In this document: one piece after another, positions 46,086 through 56,159 of the stretch
Layout of the letters: each line of letters begins with the position of its first letter
Numbering within the stretch: position 1 is the first letter of the stretch
From: Alphaproteobacteria bacterium
GTDB lineage: Bacteria > Pseudomonadota > Alphaproteobacteria > DSM-16000 > Inquilinaceae
Direction: 5' to 3'
Length of the DNA stretch: 64,000 nt
Assembly (NCBI GenBank): GCA_028281925.1
Contig: JANQIX010000035.1
Span: 1 to 64,000, forward strand
The notes under the pieces: generated by a model
Database searches by the model: none
What the model was told of the DNA's origin: nothing
What the model saw: only the letters and a program-made list of their open reading frames with translations
Program-made: the position numbers and the translations under genes

Positions 46086-47411
46086 ATGTGGTCGGCGGTA
46101 CGTGGAAGCTGGGCGCTGTTGCTGGGTGTCGGCGTCTTGATGCTCGGCAACGGCCTGTTGCAGACGCTGCTGGGCGTAAGGGCGTCCTTGGAACAGTTTC
46201 CGTCGACCGTCACCGGCGTCGTTCAGTCGTCTTACTTCGCGGGGTTCCTTGCGGGTTCGCTGATCTCGCCGATGCTGCTGCGCCGCGTAGGGCATATCAG
46301 AACCTTCGCCGCACTGGCATCGCTCGCCTCCACGACCTCGCTGATCCATGCCGTCCAGGTCGACGTCGTGACGTGGGCCGCCATGCGTCTTGTCAGCGGC
46401 CTCTGCTTTGCGGGGCTTTATGTGGTGGCGGAAAGCTGGCTCAACGATTCGGCTACCAACGACAACCGCGGACAGCTGCTCTCCATCTACGTGATCATTC
46501 AGAATGCGGGACTTGCAGCGGGGCAGGGCCTGTTGAACCTTTCCGACCCCGGCGGATACGACCTGTTCATCTTGGTCTCGGTGTTGGTTTCGATCGCTCT
46601 GTTGCCGATCCTGGTGACAGCTTCGCCCGCCCCGGCCTTCACAGCCCCGGAGAAGCTCCGGTTTCGAGAGCTGTATGAAGTCTCACCTCTTGGCGTTGTG
46701 GGCATCTTCGGCTCCGGCCTTTCGGTTGGCGCCTTCTTCGCCATGGGGGCCGTCTATGCCAATCAGATCGGGTTGGCGTTGGCTGGCGTGTCCCTGGTGA
46801 TGGCGGCGTTCACCCTCGGGGGAACCTTGCTTCAGTGGCCTGTCGGCCGGCTTTCCGACCGCATCGACCGGCGTAGCGTGATCGTGTTGGTCAATGCGAG
46901 CGCCCTGATCCTTGCACTTTTCGTGGCAACGGGTGCTGCCGGCGGCACGATCCTCTTCGGTCTGGTCTTCGTGCTGGGCGGGGTGGCGATGCCGACCTAT
47001 GCCCTCAGCATCTCGCACACGAACGACTTTTTGCCGCGGGGCAAGGTCGTCGCCGCAAGCTCGGGGCTGGTGCTGCTTTGGGGGGCCGCGGCAGCCGTCG
47101 GCCCGTTGATGGCGTCGGGCGTGATGCAGGCCTTCGGTGCGCAAGGCCTGTTCTGGTGGATCGGGGGCGTCCACGCGACGGTGGCGGCATTTGCACTCTA
47201 TCGAATGACCCGCCGCCGGGCGCGCCCGCTCGACGAGCAGGCGCCCTATGTCGCGCTGACCACTGGCGCCACGCAGGTGGCCACGACGCTGAGCCCCGAA
47301 AGCGACCCGATCCCCGACGACGCGCCCGTCATCGAGGGAGGGCCATGGTTCGGCGAGGGCGGAAGCGATGTTGGGGAGGTGCCCGACGTACCCCGCACCG
47401 CCGAAGACTAG
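46086..47411 (+). CDS. MFS transporter (YcaD-like), second copy
   Basis: Inner-membrane transporter of 441 residues with about twelve transmembrane helices. It shares the ESWLNDSATNDNRGQLLSIY segment with the YcaD group and with the paralogue at 13824. GRLSDRIDRRSV is the second-half MFS motif. After the last helix (about residue 370) there is a ~70-residue hydrophilic, acidic C-terminal tail (PESDPIPDDAP, EGGSDVGEVPD), unusual compared with the other copy. Substrate unknown. Ends 5 bases from the convergent gcdH stop. Confidence 0.87.
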   Translation: MWSAVRGSWALLLGVGVLMLGNGLLQTLLGVRASLEQFPSTVTGVVQSSYFAGFLAGSLISPMLLRRVGHIRTFAALASLASTTSLIHAVQVDVVTWAAMRLVSGLCFAGLYVVAESWLNDSATNDNRGQLLSIYVIIQNAGLAAGQGLLNLSDPGGYDLFILVSVLVSIALLPILVTASPAPAFTAPEKLRFRELYEVSPLGVVGIFGSGLSVGAFFAMGAVYANQIGLALAGVSLVMAAFTLGGTLLQWPVGRLSDRIDRRSVIVLVNASALILALFVATGAAGGTILFGLVFVLGGVAMPTYALSISHTNDFLPRGKVVAASSGLVLLWGAAAAVGPLMASGVMQAFGAQGLFWWIGGVHATVAAFALYRMTRRRARPLDEQAPYVALTTGATQVATTLSPESDPIPDDAPVIEGGPWFGEGGSDVGEVPDVPRTAED

Positions 47412-47416
47412 AGAGC

Positions 47417-48640
47417 CTAGAAGGCGGGAATGCCCGTTTGAGCGCGCCCGAGGATCAGCGCGTGAACATCGTGCGTGCCCTCATAGGTGTTGACCGCCTC
47501 AAGGTTCAGCATGTGCCGCACGACGTGATATTCGTCGGCGATGCCGTTTCCGCCCAGCATGTCGCGGGCCTCGCGGGCAATGCCCAGCGCCTTGCCGCAA
47601 TTGTTCCGCTTAATCAGGCTCACCGCTTCGGGGGCCAGCACGCCGGCGTCCTTCATCCGCCCGGTGTGCAGGGCCGCAAGCAGACCAAGCGCGATCTCGG
47701 TCTGCATGTCCGCCAGCTTCTTCTGGATCAGCTGATTGGCGGCGAGGGGACGGCCGAACATGATCCGGTCCAGCGTGTACTGGCGGGCGATGTGCCAGCA
47801 GGCTTCCGCCGCGCCCATGGCCCCCCAAGCGATGCCGTAGCGCGCGTTGTTCAGGCAGCCGAAGGGGCCCTTCAGGCCCTTTACGTTCGGCAGCAGGTTC
47901 TCTTGGGGAACGAACACGTCGTCCATGACGATCTCGCCAGTGGGTGACGCTCGCAGCGAGAACTTCCCTTCGATCTTCGGCGCCGACAGGCCGTTCATGC
48001 CCTTTTCGAGCACGAAGCCGCGGATGATCCCCTCGTCGTCCTTGGCCCAGACCACGAAAATGTCAGCCACGGGCGAATTGGTGATCCACATCTTCGACCC
48101 GGTCAGGCGATAACCGCCATCGGCCGTGTGCGCTCGCGTCTTCATGCTGCCCGGGTCGGATCCGGCATCGGGCTCGGTCAGGCCGAAGCAGCCGACCCAT
48201 TCGCCCGTGGCAAGCTTAGGCAGGTATTTCTGGCGCTGCGCCTCCGTCCCGTAGGCGTGGATAGGATGCATCACCAAGCTCGACTGGACCGACATGGTCG
48301 AACGGTAGGCGCTGTCGACCCGCTCGATCTCGCGGGCGATCAGCCCGTAACAGACGTAGGAGACGCCGGCGCAGCCGTAGCCGTCGATCGTCGGCCCGAG
48401 AAAGCCGAGTTCTCCCATCTCTTTGAAAATGGCGTGATCGAACTGCTCATGCCGATTGGCCTCGAGAATCCGAGGCTGGAGCCGACCCTGGGCATAGCTG
48501 TGTGCGCTGTCGCGGACCAGGCGCTCCTCTTCGGTCAGCTCGCGGTCGATCTCGAATGGGTCGTCCCATCGAAAGCTCGGGCGGGCAGCCTGGGGCGTTG
48601 CGGCATCGGCAATCACGTTTGCCACCGGGGATGCGGTCAT
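47417..48640 (-). CDS. gcdH: Glutaryl-CoA dehydrogenase
   Basis: FAD enzyme that oxidises and decarboxylates glutaryl-CoA to crotonyl-CoA in lysine/tryptophan breakdown; 407 residues. Diagnostic blocks are [95 protein letters not shown] and the catalytic glutamate in [22 protein letters not shown] at 48640 has GGAGG upstream at proper spacing. Monocistronic by appearance. If the decarboxylase at 36640 also makes cadaverine, this could be a downstream step, but that is speculative. Confidence 0.96.
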   Translation of the reverse strand: MTASPVANVIADAATPQAARPSFRWDDPFEIDRELTEEERLVRDSAHSYAQGRLQPRILEANRHEQFDHAIFKEMGELGFLGPTIDGYGCAGVSYVCYGLIAREIERVDSAYRSTMSVQSSLVMHPIHAYGTEAQRQKYLPKLATGEWVGCFGLTEPDAGSDPGSMKTRAHTADGGYRLTGSKMWITNSPVADIFVVWAKDDEGIIRGFVLEKGMNGLSAPKIEGKFSLRASPTGEIVMDDVFVPQENLLPNVKGLKGPFGCLNNARYGIAWGAMGAAEACWHIARQYTLDRIMFGRPLAANQLIQKKLADMQTEIALGLLAALHTGRMKDAGVLAPEAVSLIKRNNCGKALGIAREARDMLGGNGIADEYHVVRHMLNLEAVNTYEGTHDVHALILGRAQTGIPAF

Positions 48641-48844
48641 GATTGACCTCCTTGGGACTCCACTAGGGATCGGCGACTCGGGACCTTCTCAAATCTAGGC
48701 GCCCACCGTCCCCGAAGCCAGCCCCGGCTGGAGGTGGCCCCTTGCGTCAAGATCGAAGGTGCCGACGGTTCGCATCGTTTACTGCGCGTTTACCACGACG
48801 CACGCAAACTTGGATGCCCGGCAAAGCGGCAATCAGAGGCGACC

Positions 48845-49036
48845 GTGCATCGGCTTGAGGAAGTGCTGTTCGAGTTCCACCGCGTCGGCAACGCTGTCAG
48901 GGTCAGCGCCATCGACCCTGTGACGGGAACCGAGGTGACGATACAAGGCCCTGCAAACGCAGGCGAAACTACCCTGCGCCGCACGGCCGTTACCAAGCTG
49001 CGCTATGTGTTGTCCAAAAAAGCCCAGCAGAACTGA
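48845..49036 (+). CDS. Small conserved hypothetical protein (DUF6898-like)
   Basis: Protein of about 63 residues resembling the small alphaproteobacterial DUF6898 family; function unknown. Visible core is EVLFEFHRVGNAVRVSAIDP, TGTEVTIQGPANAGETTL and RTAVTKLRYVLSKKA. The GTG at 48845 has a GAGG five bases upstream and gives the length expected for this family. The frame is open from a GTG at 48734 (100 residues), but the added part is basic, unusual in composition, and has a ribosome binding site too close to its start. The recognition is from memory of the motif and should be treated as moderate. Confidence 0.65.
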   Translation: MHRLEEVLFEFHRVGNAVRVSAIDPVTGTEVTIQGPANAGETTLRRTAVTKLRYVLSKKAQQN

Positions 49037-49093
49037 GCCTGCCAGTCATCGAGAAACGGGCGGCGTGTCGCCAAGCCGCCCGGCTGACTGGCT

Positions 49094-49543
49094 CTAGCTG
49101 GCGCGCCGGCGTCCGGCCCCGCGCGCGCTACGCCCCAGGCCGATCTTCTTGGCGAAAGCCGAGCGCTGTTCGGCGTAGTTCGGGGCCACCATTGGATAAT
49201 CGGGCGCGAGACCCCATTTCGCGCGGTATTCATCGGGCGTCATATTATATGTCGTCCGCAGATGCCTTTTCAGCATCTTGAGCTTCTTCCCATCCTCCAG
49301 GCACACGATGTACTCGGGATGCACCGACCGGCGAATCGGAACAGCGGGCTTTTGCGGCTGTTCTTGCGGTGCAGCGACGGGCGTGTCGACATTCTTCAGC
49401 GTCTCGTGGACTGCGTTGATCAAGTCCGGGAGCTGATCGGCCGATACCGGGTTTTTACTGACGTACGAAGATACCACCTGCGCAGTCATGCGCAGCAGAT
49501 CCGTATCCGTCACATCGTTCGCGTTATCGTCCATTTGGCTCAT
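49094..49543 (-). CDS. mucR: MucR/Ros family transcriptional regulator
   Basis: DNA-binding regulator, 149 residues, of the family that controls exopolysaccharide, motility and cell-cycle genes in alphaproteobacteria. DLLRMTAQVVSSYVSKNPV is the N-terminal oligomerisation part; CLEDGKKLKMLKRHLRTTYN and TPDEYRAKWGLAPDYPMVAPNYA are the DNA-binding part. Zinc ligands seen are Cys81, Asp84 and His94, while the usual second histidine (THYN in rhizobial MucR) is Thr98 here, so zinc may be absent or differently held. ATG at 49543 follows GGGA; longer frame rejected. MucR proteins often repress their own AT-rich promoter, and the upstream region is AT-rich. Confidence 0.93.
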   Translation of the reverse strand: MSQMDDNANDVTDTDLLRMTAQVVSSYVSKNPVSADQLPDLINAVHETLKNVDTPVAAPQEQPQKPAVPIRRSVHPEYIVCLEDGKKLKMLKRHLRTTYNMTPDEYRAKWGLAPDYPMVAPNYAEQRSAFAKKIGLGRSARGAGRRRAS

Positions 49544-49942
49544 GTTTCGTTCCCACGACGCACCACTTGATAGCTGTAAACTCTGCATATCAAGTTTTGG
49601 GTGTCAACTCTAATTCTTCGTCGTTTGTCAAGTAGGGTAGGATATTGCCCAATCAAGCCCTTGGCCGAGCCAAAGGCGAGTACAGATTTCGCCAAGAGGC
49701 TTATTCGGCGGAGACTTCGTCGTCACCGAGTCTACAACCCGCCGCAAGCGGCGCTTCGGGCGCGAATCACGCCTTCTTGTGGACCTCGGGTATGTGCTGC
49801 GCTCGCGCGGCACAAACTGTGGCGGCTTGCGCATCGTTTGTGCGAGAGTGCCAGCCGTGGGCGAGATGTGGTGCGACCATATTGCCTATGGGCGGACTTT
49901 GCGCGGACGACTGTCCGTATCCTCGGGAGATTCGTAGCCTCC
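49544..49942. other. 399-base divergent gap between mucR and rpiB
   Basis: No gene is supported. The left 90 bases (about 49560-49650) are AT-rich for this genome and probably hold the mucR promoter. The rpiB reading frame is open back to 49601 but upstream of the ATG it lacks family similarity. An 8-base inverted repeat GCACAAAC (49810-49817) / GTTTGTGC (49836-49843) with an 18-base loop lies about 100 bases before rpiB and may be an operator or an mRNA hairpin. Confidence 0.5.
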
Positions 49943-50422
49943 ATGTCAGGATTAAGAATCGCTATCGGGTCCGACCATGCCGGATACCAGTTGAAGCACG
50001 CGCTGAAACGCTGGATCGCCGCGGAAGGCCATGTCGTGATCGATGTCGGTACGGACGGAAGCGATTCGGTCGACTATCCCGATTTCGGCTATGCCGTGGC
50101 AGACGCGGTGACAGCAGGCGAAGCTGATCGGGGTATTGTCATCTGCGGCACGGGAATCGGCATCAGCATCGCGGCCAATCGGCGGGCAAACATCCGGGCG
50201 GCCCTGTGTCACGATGCGACGACCGCTCGGCTTGCGCGCGAGCATAATGACGCCAATGTCCTGGCGCTGGGGGCGCGCGTCATCGACGAAGATACGGCCA
50301 AGGCGTGCTTGGCCACCTTCTTGACCACAGCCTACGAAGGTGGCCGTCACGACAGGCGTGTGTCCAAGCTTTCCCCAGATCATCGCGCCCAGAAGGGAGT
50401 CATGGAACGTGTCGACCAGTGA
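49943..50422 (+). CDS. rpiB: Ribose-5-phosphate isomerase B
   Basis: Interconverts ribose 5-phosphate and ribulose 5-phosphate; 159 residues. Family marks: [13 protein letters not shown] at the N-terminus, [13 protein letters not shown], and the active-site [16 protein letters not shown] with its cysteine. [21 protein letters not shown] is also typical. The ATG at 49943 is chosen by the family start; a GGGAG is 13 bases upstream. It overlaps the beginning of the glyA region: the glyA ATG lies 10 bases after its stop. First gene of the run rpiB-glyA-nrdR-rib. Confidence 0.95.
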   Translation: MSGLRIAIGSDHAGYQLKHALKRWIAAEGHVVIDVGTDGSDSVDYPDFGYAVADAVTAGEADRGIVICGTGIGISIAANRRANIRAALCHDATTARLAREHNDANVLALGARVIDEDTAKACLATFLTTAYEGGRHDRRVSKLSPDHRAQKGVMERVDQ

Positions 50423-50432
50423 GGCTTTGACG

Positions 50433-51737
50433 ATGCCCGCGCCGGGCGGCGAGGTGGCTTTGGCGGACCGGTTCTTTACAGAATCCGTTTCCGCGACCGA
50501 TCCGGCGTTGGCGGCGGCACTTCGCGCCGAGCTTGGCCGGCAGCAGGATCAGATCGAGCTGATTGCCAGCGAGAACATCGTCTCCCGCGCGGTGCTGGAA
50601 GCGCAGGGATCCGTTCTCACGAACAAGTACGCCGAAGGTTATCCAAATCGCCGGTACTATGGCGGCTGCGAGCATGTGGATGTGGCGGAGCAGCTGGCGA
50701 TTGAACGCGCCTGTGCGCTGTTCGGCTGTCCGTTTGCCAATGTGCAGCCGCATTCCGGGGCGCAGGCCAATCAGGCCGTGATGCTGGCGCTGTTGACGCC
50801 GGGCGACACTGTCTTGGGGCTCTCCCTGGCAGCAGGCGGGCATCTGACTCACGGCGCACCGCCCAACCTGTCCGGCAAATGGTTCAATGCCGTCGGCTAT
50901 GGCGTGCGTCGCGACGATGCTCTGATCGATTTCGACGAACTGGAGCGGCTGGCGCGAGAGCATAAGCCGAAGATGATCATCGCCGGCGGGTCGGCCTATC
51001 CGCGCGAGATCGATTTCGCGCGTTTCCGGTCGATCGCCGACTCTGTCGGCGCCTACCTGATGGTCGATATGGCGCATTTCGCGGGTCTGGTCGCCGCCGG
51101 CGTCCATCCCAGCCCGCTGGCGCACGCCCATGTGGTGACGACCACGACGCACAAAACCCTGCGCGGTCCGCGTGGCGGCCTTATTCTCTCCATGGATCCG
51201 GATATCGGCAAGCGGATCAACTCCGCCGTCTTTCCGGGCCTGCAGGGCGGCCCGTTGATGCACGTGATCGCCGCCAAGGCGGTCGCGTTCGGCGAGGCCC
51301 TGACCGACGACTTCAAGGCCTATGCCGCCGCGGTGAGACACAATGCGGCCGTCCTGGCTGCCGCGCTGATCGATGGCGGCCTTGCCATCGTGTCTGGCGG
51401 AACCGACACCCATCTCTGCCTGGTCGACCTCCGCCCCAAGGGGCTGACCGGGAACATTGCGGAGAAGAGCCTGGAACGCGCGGGGATCACCTGCAACAAG
51501 AACGGCATCCCGTTCGATCCGGAAAAGCCGATGGTCACGTCCGGTATCCGCCTCGGTTCGCCGGCGGCGACAACGCGCGGGTTCGGCGCCACCGAGTTTG
51601 AGGAGGTGGCGCGCCTGATCGTGGAGGTGCTGGACGGTCTGGCGGCGAACCGGGACGACAATAGCGAATGCGAAAACTCGGTCCGGCGTCGCGTGCAGGC
51701 GCTGTGCGAACGGTTCCCCATCTATTCGGGCTTCTAG
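50433..51737 (+). CDS. glyA: Serine hydroxymethyltransferase
   Basis: PLP enzyme converting serine and THF to glycine and 5,10-methylene-THF; 434 residues. Landmarks: [55 protein letters not shown], and the PLP lysine in [35 protein letters not shown] is intact. Start at ATG 50433 with GAGG upstream; a GTG at 50409 preceded by AAGGAG would add eight residues and overlap rpiB, so both are possible. The rpiB-glyA-nrdR-ribD order is common in alphaproteobacteria. It links one-carbon metabolism here with sox and fhs. Confidence 0.96.
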   Translation: MPAPGGEVALADRFFTESVSATDPALAAALRAELGRQQDQIELIASENIVSRAVLEAQGSVLTNKYAEGYPNRRYYGGCEHVDVAEQLAIERACALFGCPFANVQPHSGAQANQAVMLALLTPGDTVLGLSLAAGGHLTHGAPPNLSGKWFNAVGYGVRRDDALIDFDELERLAREHKPKMIIAGGSAYPREIDFARFRSIADSVGAYLMVDMAHFAGLVAAGVHPSPLAHAHVVTTTTHKTLRGPRGGLILSMDPDIGKRINSAVFPGLQGGPLMHVIAAKAVAFGEALTDDFKAYAAAVRHNAAVLAAALIDGGLAIVSGGTDTHLCLVDLRPKGLTGNIAEKSLERAGITCNKNGIPFDPEKPMVTSGIRLGSPAATTRGFGATEFEEVARLIVEVLDGLAANRDDNSECENSVRRRVQALCERFPIYSGF

Positions 51738-51788
51738 CGGCACCACCGACCTGAATTCAGTTTAGCGCCAGAGGGAGTTCCAGAGTCC

Positions 51789-52247
51789 ATGCGCTGCCCG
51801 TTCTGCGGCCACGACGATACACAAGTTAAGGATTCCCGGCCGACGGAGGACAGTTCGGCCATTCGGCGGCGTCGCTACTGTCCGGGGTGCGGCGCGCGGT
51901 TCACCACGTTCGAGCGCGTGCAGTTGCGCGAACTGACGGTCGTCAAGAGCACAGCGGCGAAAGAGACTTTCGATCGCGACAAACTGATGCGGTCGATGTC
52001 GATCGCGCTTAGGAAGCGTCCGGTTGATCACGACCGGCTGGAGAGGGTGGTCAATTCTATGGTCCGCCAGCTTGAGAGTTCCGGAGAGACTGAGATTCCT
52101 TCACGCGTGATCGGAGAGATGGCGATGAAGGCATTGGAAGCGCTCGATAAAGTGGCGTTTGTCCGTTACGCGTCGGTGTACCGTGATTTCAGCGAACCCG
52201 GCGCGTTCACAGAGTTCGTGGGCCGGCTGCAGGTCGAAACGGATTGA
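51789..52247 (+). CDS. nrdR: Transcriptional repressor NrdR
   Basis: ATP/dATP-sensing repressor of ribonucleotide reductase genes; 152 residues, normal length. The zinc ribbon uses Cys3, Cys6, Cys31 and Cys34 ([10 protein letters not shown] and [14 protein letters not shown]). The ATP-cone domain follows, starting [19 protein letters not shown]. Start ATG 51789 follows GGGAG. The stop overlaps the ribD TTG start (TTGA), so it is translated with the riboflavin genes, as in many proteobacteria. No NrdR boxes are visible near its own start. Confidence 0.96.
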   Translation: MRCPFCGHDDTQVKDSRPTEDSSAIRRRRYCPGCGARFTTFERVQLRELTVVKSTAAKETFDRDKLMRSMSIALRKRPVDHDRLERVVNSMVRQLESSGETEIPSRVIGEMAMKALEALDKVAFVRYASVYRDFSEPGAFTEFVGRLQVETD

Positions 52248-53407
52248 CCACCACGGATAGCGGACCGTCCGGTGGCGATCCCCAGCGGAAGGATCCGTTG
52301 GATCGCCGCTTCATGGATCTGGCGCTGTCGCTGGGGCGACGCAACCTCGGTGCAACATGGCCAAACCCGTCCGTCGGCTGCGTGATCGTTCGGACCGACG
52401 ACGATGGCTATCGCCGTGTCGTGGGCCGGGGATGGACAGGCCAGGGCGGACGCCCGCACGCTGAGACCATTGCGCTTGCCCAAGCCGGGGCAGAGGCCCA
52501 TGGCGCCACAGCCTATGTCACGCTGGAACCCTGCAGCCATCATGGCGTGACACCGCCTTGCGCAGACGCTCTGGTGGCGGCCGGCATATCGCGCGCCGTG
52601 GTGGCCATGCACGACCCCGATCCGCGGGTGAACGGTCGCGGCGTGGCCCGGCTGAGAGATGCGGGCATCACCGTGGACGTCGGCATTGGGGCGGATCCCG
52701 CTTCGGAGACGCATGCCGGGTTCGTCAGTCAACGAGTGCAGCGCAGGCCTCTGGTGACGCTGAAGCTGGCGACCACGATCGATGGCCGCATTGCAACCCA
52801 TACCGGAGAAAGCAAGTGGATCACGGACGCCCATGCCCGCCGGTGGGCGCACGGCTTACGTGCGGCGCATGACGGCGTGATGGTGGGCAGCGGCACCGTT
52901 CTTGCCGACGATCCGCTGCTGACCTGCCGTCTACCGGGCCTTGAGGCGCGATCGCCGGTCCGCATCCTGCTGGACCGGCGACTACGGATCCCGCTGACCA
53001 GGACGCTGATCGCAACAGCGCGGCAACACCCCACATGGCTGCTCACGCTGCCGGATGCAGACGGCCAGCGGGTACGGACGCTTCAGGACTGCGGCGTCGA
53101 CGTGATCAAGGTGGACCCGCGCGAGACCGGTCTGCCCGACATGGCCAAGGCGCTGCGGCTGATTGCGGAGAGGGGCATCTGCCGCCTTCTGGTGGAAGGC
53201 GGAGCGGCAATCGCTTCCGCACTTCTGGCCGACGATCTGGTGGACCGGCTCATCTGGTTCCACGCCCCCGCGGTGATCGGTGCCGACGGCATTGCCGCAC
53301 TGGCTGGCCTGGGGGTCGATCGCCTCGCCGACCGGCCGCGCTTCCGGAGGCTTGCCATTCGCCCGGTGGGCGAGGATCTGATGGAAAGCTACGAACGCAT
53401 TCGATAG
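52244..53407 (+). CDS. ribD: Bifunctional riboflavin deaminase/reductase
   Basis: Deaminates diaminohydroxyphosphoribosylaminopyrimidine and then reduces the ribose; 387 residues. The deaminase half has [13 protein letters not shown] and [16 protein letters not shown] (zinc ligands His, Cys, Cys) and the reductase half has [26 protein letters not shown] and [14 protein letters not shown]. The TTG at 52244 overlaps the nrdR stop; the first in-frame ATG, at 52313, falls inside the usual N-terminal helix ([16 protein letters not shown]), so TTG is preferred though the ribosome binding site is weak. Confidence 0.93.
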   Translation: MTTTDSGPSGGDPQRKDPLDRRFMDLALSLGRRNLGATWPNPSVGCVIVRTDDDGYRRVVGRGWTGQGGRPHAETIALAQAGAEAHGATAYVTLEPCSHHGVTPPCADALVAAGISRAVVAMHDPDPRVNGRGVARLRDAGITVDVGIGADPASETHAGFVSQRVQRRPLVTLKLATTIDGRIATHTGESKWITDAHARRWAHGLRAAHDGVMVGSGTVLADDPLLTCRLPGLEARSPVRILLDRRLRIPLTRTLIATARQHPTWLLTLPDADGQRVRTLQDCGVDVIKVDPRETGLPDMAKALRLIAERGICRLLVEGGAAIASALLADDLVDRLIWFHAPAVIGADGIAALAGLGVDRLADRPRFRRLAIRPVGEDLMESYERIR

Positions 53408-53419
53408 AAAGCCGGCGTC

Positions 53420-54013
53420 ATGTTCAGCGGGATTGTTTCTTCAGTCGGCCGTGTTGCCGTTGTCGACCGGCATGACGACGACGCACGATACGTCGTCGAA
53501 ACCGGTTTCACGGCATCCGACCTCGCGCTCGGTGCTTCGGTGGCCCATAGCGGAGTGTGTTTGACTGTGGTGGACATCGTCGACGGCCGCCACGCGGTCG
53601 ACGTGTCTGCCGAGACGCTGCGGTGCAGCACCCTTGGCGACTGGTCCGTCGGCACCGAGATCAATCTGGAGCGTTCGCTGAAACTCGGGGACGAGATCGG
53701 CGGCCATCTGGTGTTCGGGCATGTGGACGGACTTGCCCATGTCGTCTCTCTGCGACCCGAGGGTGAGAGCCTGCGGTTCGAATTCGAGGCGCCGACGGAG
53801 CTGTCGCGGTATATCGCCCCGAAAGGATCCATCGCCCTTGACGGGGTGTCCCTGACCGTCAATGAAGTCGACGGCGCCCATTTCACCGTCAACATCATAC
53901 CTCATACGCAAGCATGCACGACGTTTCGCAACTTAAATCCGGGTCACCGCGTGAACTTGGAAGTGGATATGCTGGCTCGCTACGTGGCGAGGCAGCTGGC
54001 GATCCCCGCTTGA
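53420..54013 (+). CDS. ribE: Riboflavin synthase, alpha chain
   Basis: Dismutates two 6,7-dimethyl-8-ribityllumazine molecules to riboflavin; 197 residues. Two lumazine-binding repeats are visible, one beginning MFSGIVSSVGRV with SVAHSGVCLTVVD and one with SIALDGVSLTVNEVDG and FTVNIIPHT. The start lies 12 bases after the ribD stop. The stop overlaps the ribBX TTG start (TTGA), the same coupling pattern as nrdR-ribD. Part of the rib operon. Confidence 0.95.
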   Translation: MFSGIVSSVGRVAVVDRHDDDARYVVETGFTASDLALGASVAHSGVCLTVVDIVDGRHAVDVSAETLRCSTLGDWSVGTEINLERSLKLGDEIGGHLVFGHVDGLAHVVSLRPEGESLRFEFEAPTELSRYIAPKGSIALDGVSLTVNEVDGAHFTVNIIPHTQACTTFRNLNPGHRVNLEVDMLARYVARQLAIPA

Positions 54014-55149
54014 GCCCGGAAGATCAGGACTTTCTTTCGCCGATTGAAGAGATCGTCGAAGAAGCGCGCCAGGGGCGCATGTTCATCCTGGTCGATGACG
54101 AGGATCGGGAGAACGAGGGCGATCTGGTGATCCCGGCGGAAATGGCGACGCCGGAGGCGGTCAACTTCATGGCCAAGCACGGCCGCGGCCTGATCTGTCT
54201 GGCCATGGGCCGACGGCGCCTGGAGCATCTCGGCCTGCCGCTTATGCAGCAGAGCAACGCATCGCGCCATCAAACGGCCTTTACCGTGTCGATCGAGGCG
54301 CGCGAAGGCGTCACCACAGGCATCTCTGCCGCCGACCGCGCAAGGACCATCGCCGTTGCCATCGACGACGCCAGCGGCCGTGACGACCTGACGACGCCGG
54401 GGCACGTCTTCCCGCTGATGGCGCGCGACGGCGGGGTGCTGGTCCGTGCCGGTCACACGGAAGCGGCGATGGACATCTCCCGCCTAGCGGGGCTGAAGCC
54501 GTCCGGTGTGATCTGCGAGATCATGAACGACGATGGCACCATGGCGCGGATGCCCGATCTGGTGAAGTTCGCCCAGTTCCACGGACTGAAGATCGGCACG
54601 ATCGCCGACCTGATCGCTTATCGCCGGCGCACCGAGACTATTGTCGAGCGTCGCCTGGAGACGGATTTCGTCAGCCGGCACGGCGGCAAGTGGCGCCTTT
54701 GTATCTATGTCAACACCGCCAGCTATGCCGAACATGTGGCGCTGGTGATGGGTGATGTCGCCCAGGGCGGGCCGGTTCCTGTGCGCATGCACGCCCTCAA
54801 TGTGCTTGAGGATGTACTGGGTGACATGACCATGGGGCGCGGTGGCGAACTGGCCGGGGCCATGGAGATGATCGGGCAAGAGGGACGGGGCGTTGTCGTG
54901 CTGATTCGCGAACCGCGCCCGGACAGCCTGACCGAGCGCCTGAAGGCGCGGCTTGGCGAGGCACCTGCGCGCAAGCCGGGTGGCGAGCTACGGGACTATG
55001 GCGTCGGTGCCCAGATCCTGCTGGATCTCGGGGTCAGCGAGATGGTGCTGCTGACCAACCGCCCCAAGACGGTCATCGGACTGGACGGATATGGCTTGAC
55101 CATCAGCGACACCCGCCTGATCGAGCCCGCAAGCGAAGGGATGACCTGA
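54010..55149 (+). CDS. ribB: DHBP synthase with degenerate GTP cyclohydrolase II domain (RibBX type)
   Basis: Residues about 9-210 are 3,4-dihydroxy-2-butanone 4-phosphate synthase ([51 protein letters not shown]), making the four-carbon unit of riboflavin. Residues about 215-379 have the GTP cyclohydrolase II fold, with [16 protein letters not shown] and GLDGYGLTI retained. The zinc-binding motif SECLTGD...RCDCG is replaced: at residues 259-281 it reads [10 protein letters not shown]...GRGGEL, so all three cysteine ligands are missing. This matches the RibBX variants described in Proteobacteria, in which the second domain has no cyclohydrolase activity. A separate RibA must exist elsewhere. 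TTG start at 54010 overlaps ribE; no better start exists before FILVDDED. Confidence 0.92.
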   Translation: MSPEDQDFLSPIEEIVEEARQGRMFILVDDEDRENEGDLVIPAEMATPEAVNFMAKHGRGLICLAMGRRRLEHLGLPLMQQSNASRHQTAFTVSIEAREGVTTGISAADRARTIAVAIDDASGRDDLTTPGHVFPLMARDGGVLVRAGHTEAAMDISRLAGLKPSGVICEIMNDDGTMARMPDLVKFAQFHGLKIGTIADLIAYRRRTETIVERRLETDFVSRHGGKWRLCIYVNTASYAEHVALVMGDVAQGGPVPVRMHALNVLEDVLGDMTMGRGGELAGAMEMIGQEGRGVVVLIREPRPDSLTERLKARLGEAPARKPGGELRDYGVGAQILLDLGVSEMVLLTNRPKTVIGLDGYGLTISDTRLIEPASEGMT

Positions 55150-55622
55150 TGAGCGACGCGGTCGAGCCGACCCGCATTCTGATCGCCTCGGCACGTTTCT
55201 ATGAGGAAATTGCCGACGAGCTTGAGCGGGGCGCCATTCGCGTGCTGGAAGAGGCAGGCGCTGCACACGAGACCATCACCGTGCCCGGCGCATTCGAGCT
55301 GCCGGCGGCGATCGCGATGGTGGTCCGCGCGGCGGAGGCGGAGCCCCAGCGCTGGGGGTTCCACGGTGTCGTCGCCCTTGGCTGCGTGATCAGAGGTGCG
55401 ACCAGCCACTATGACTATGTCTGCGGCGAGAGCGCGCGGGGCCTGCAAGACTTGGCGGTTGGGCATTGCCTGCCGCTTGGCTATGGGATCCTGACCTGTG
55501 ACAATGACCAGCAGGCTTGGGACCGCGCGGCCGTGGACCGCCGCGATAAGGGCGGCGATGCGGCGCGGGCCTGTCTGCAGATGGTGGCGATCAAGCGTCT
55601 CGTCGGCCTGCTGCCGGCCTGA
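55149..55622 (+). CDS. ribH: 6,7-dimethyl-8-ribityllumazine synthase
   Basis: Condenses DHBP with the ribitylaminouracil to lumazine, the riboflavin precursor; forms capsids of 60 or smaller oligomers. 157 residues. Family marks: ILIASARFYEEIADEL, TVPGAFELPAAIAMVVR, VALGCVIRGATSHYDYVCGE and GILTCDNDQQAWDRA. The ATG shares one base with the ribBX stop (TGATG), so it is coupled. The typical C-terminal NKG block reads RRDKGGDAARACLQM. Last rib gene of the run; nusB follows directly. Confidence 0.96.
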   Translation: MSDAVEPTRILIASARFYEEIADELERGAIRVLEEAGAAHETITVPGAFELPAAIAMVVRAAEAEPQRWGFHGVVALGCVIRGATSHYDYVCGESARGLQDLAVGHCLPLGYGILTCDNDQQAWDRAAVDRRDKGGDAARACLQMVAIKRLVGLLPA

Positions 55623-55658
55623 GTGCGGTCGCTGAAGAAGCCTGAGGACACGGTGCGG

Positions 55659-56150
55659 ATGCCTGCCACTCCTTCGCCATCCGCCACCGCCCGGCTGTCG
55701 GCGGCGCGTCTTGCCGCCGTTCAGGCGCTCTATCAGATCTCCATGACCGGCGGCGATGTCCCGACAGTCTTGCGGGAGTTCAAGGCTTTAAGGCCTGGGT
55801 CCGAACACGACGAGCCGGCAATGGTCGAGCCCGACACGGACCTCTTCCAGGCGATCGTTCGCGGCTGCGTTAGCCGCAAGGCCGATGTTGAACGTGTGGT
55901 TGCCGGCGCCAGTGCCGGCGAGCGATCGCTGGACCGGGCCGAACGGCTGCTCAGGGTGATCGTCGAGGCCGCAACCTGGGAATTGCTGGAGAATGGCGAC
56001 GTGCCGGCACGCGTTCTCCTGTCAGACTATGTCGATGTGGCGCATGCGTTCTTTGACGGGCGCGAGCCGGCCATCGTCAACGCTGTCCTCGACCGGATCG
56101 CCCATGTCCTGCGGCCCGAAGACGTGGCAGCCATGCGCGACCGGTCCTGA
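55659..56150 (+). CDS. nusB: Transcription antitermination factor NusB
   Basis: RNA-binding helical protein of the rRNA antitermination complex with NusE; 163 residues. SAARLAAVQALYQISMTGG at the N-terminus and LDRAERLLRVIVEAATWELL, VLLSDYVDVAHAFFDGREPAIVNAVLDRIA in the second half are diagnostic. ATG 55659 follows GAGG; a GTG at 55623 immediately after the ribH stop would add 12 residues. Position after ribH and before thiL is the common bacterial order. Confidence 0.94.
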   Translation: MPATPSPSATARLSAARLAAVQALYQISMTGGDVPTVLREFKALRPGSEHDEPAMVEPDTDLFQAIVRGCVSRKADVERVVAGASAGERSLDRAERLLRVIVEAATWELLENGDVPARVLLSDYVDVAHAFFDGREPAIVNAVLDRIAHVLRPEDVAAMRDRS

Positions 56151-56159
56151 CCACGAGCG

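Noticed and set aside
49601..49942. N-terminal extension of RpiB to residue 115
   Set aside because: The frame is open, but the extension is basic, unlike the family, and RpiB proteins begin at the IAIGSDHAG block.
53914..54009. Earlier ATG for the ribB-type gene inside ribE
   Set aside because: It would overlap ribE by 100 bases in another frame and add residues without family similarity; the TTG at 54010 with stop/start overlap is simpler.
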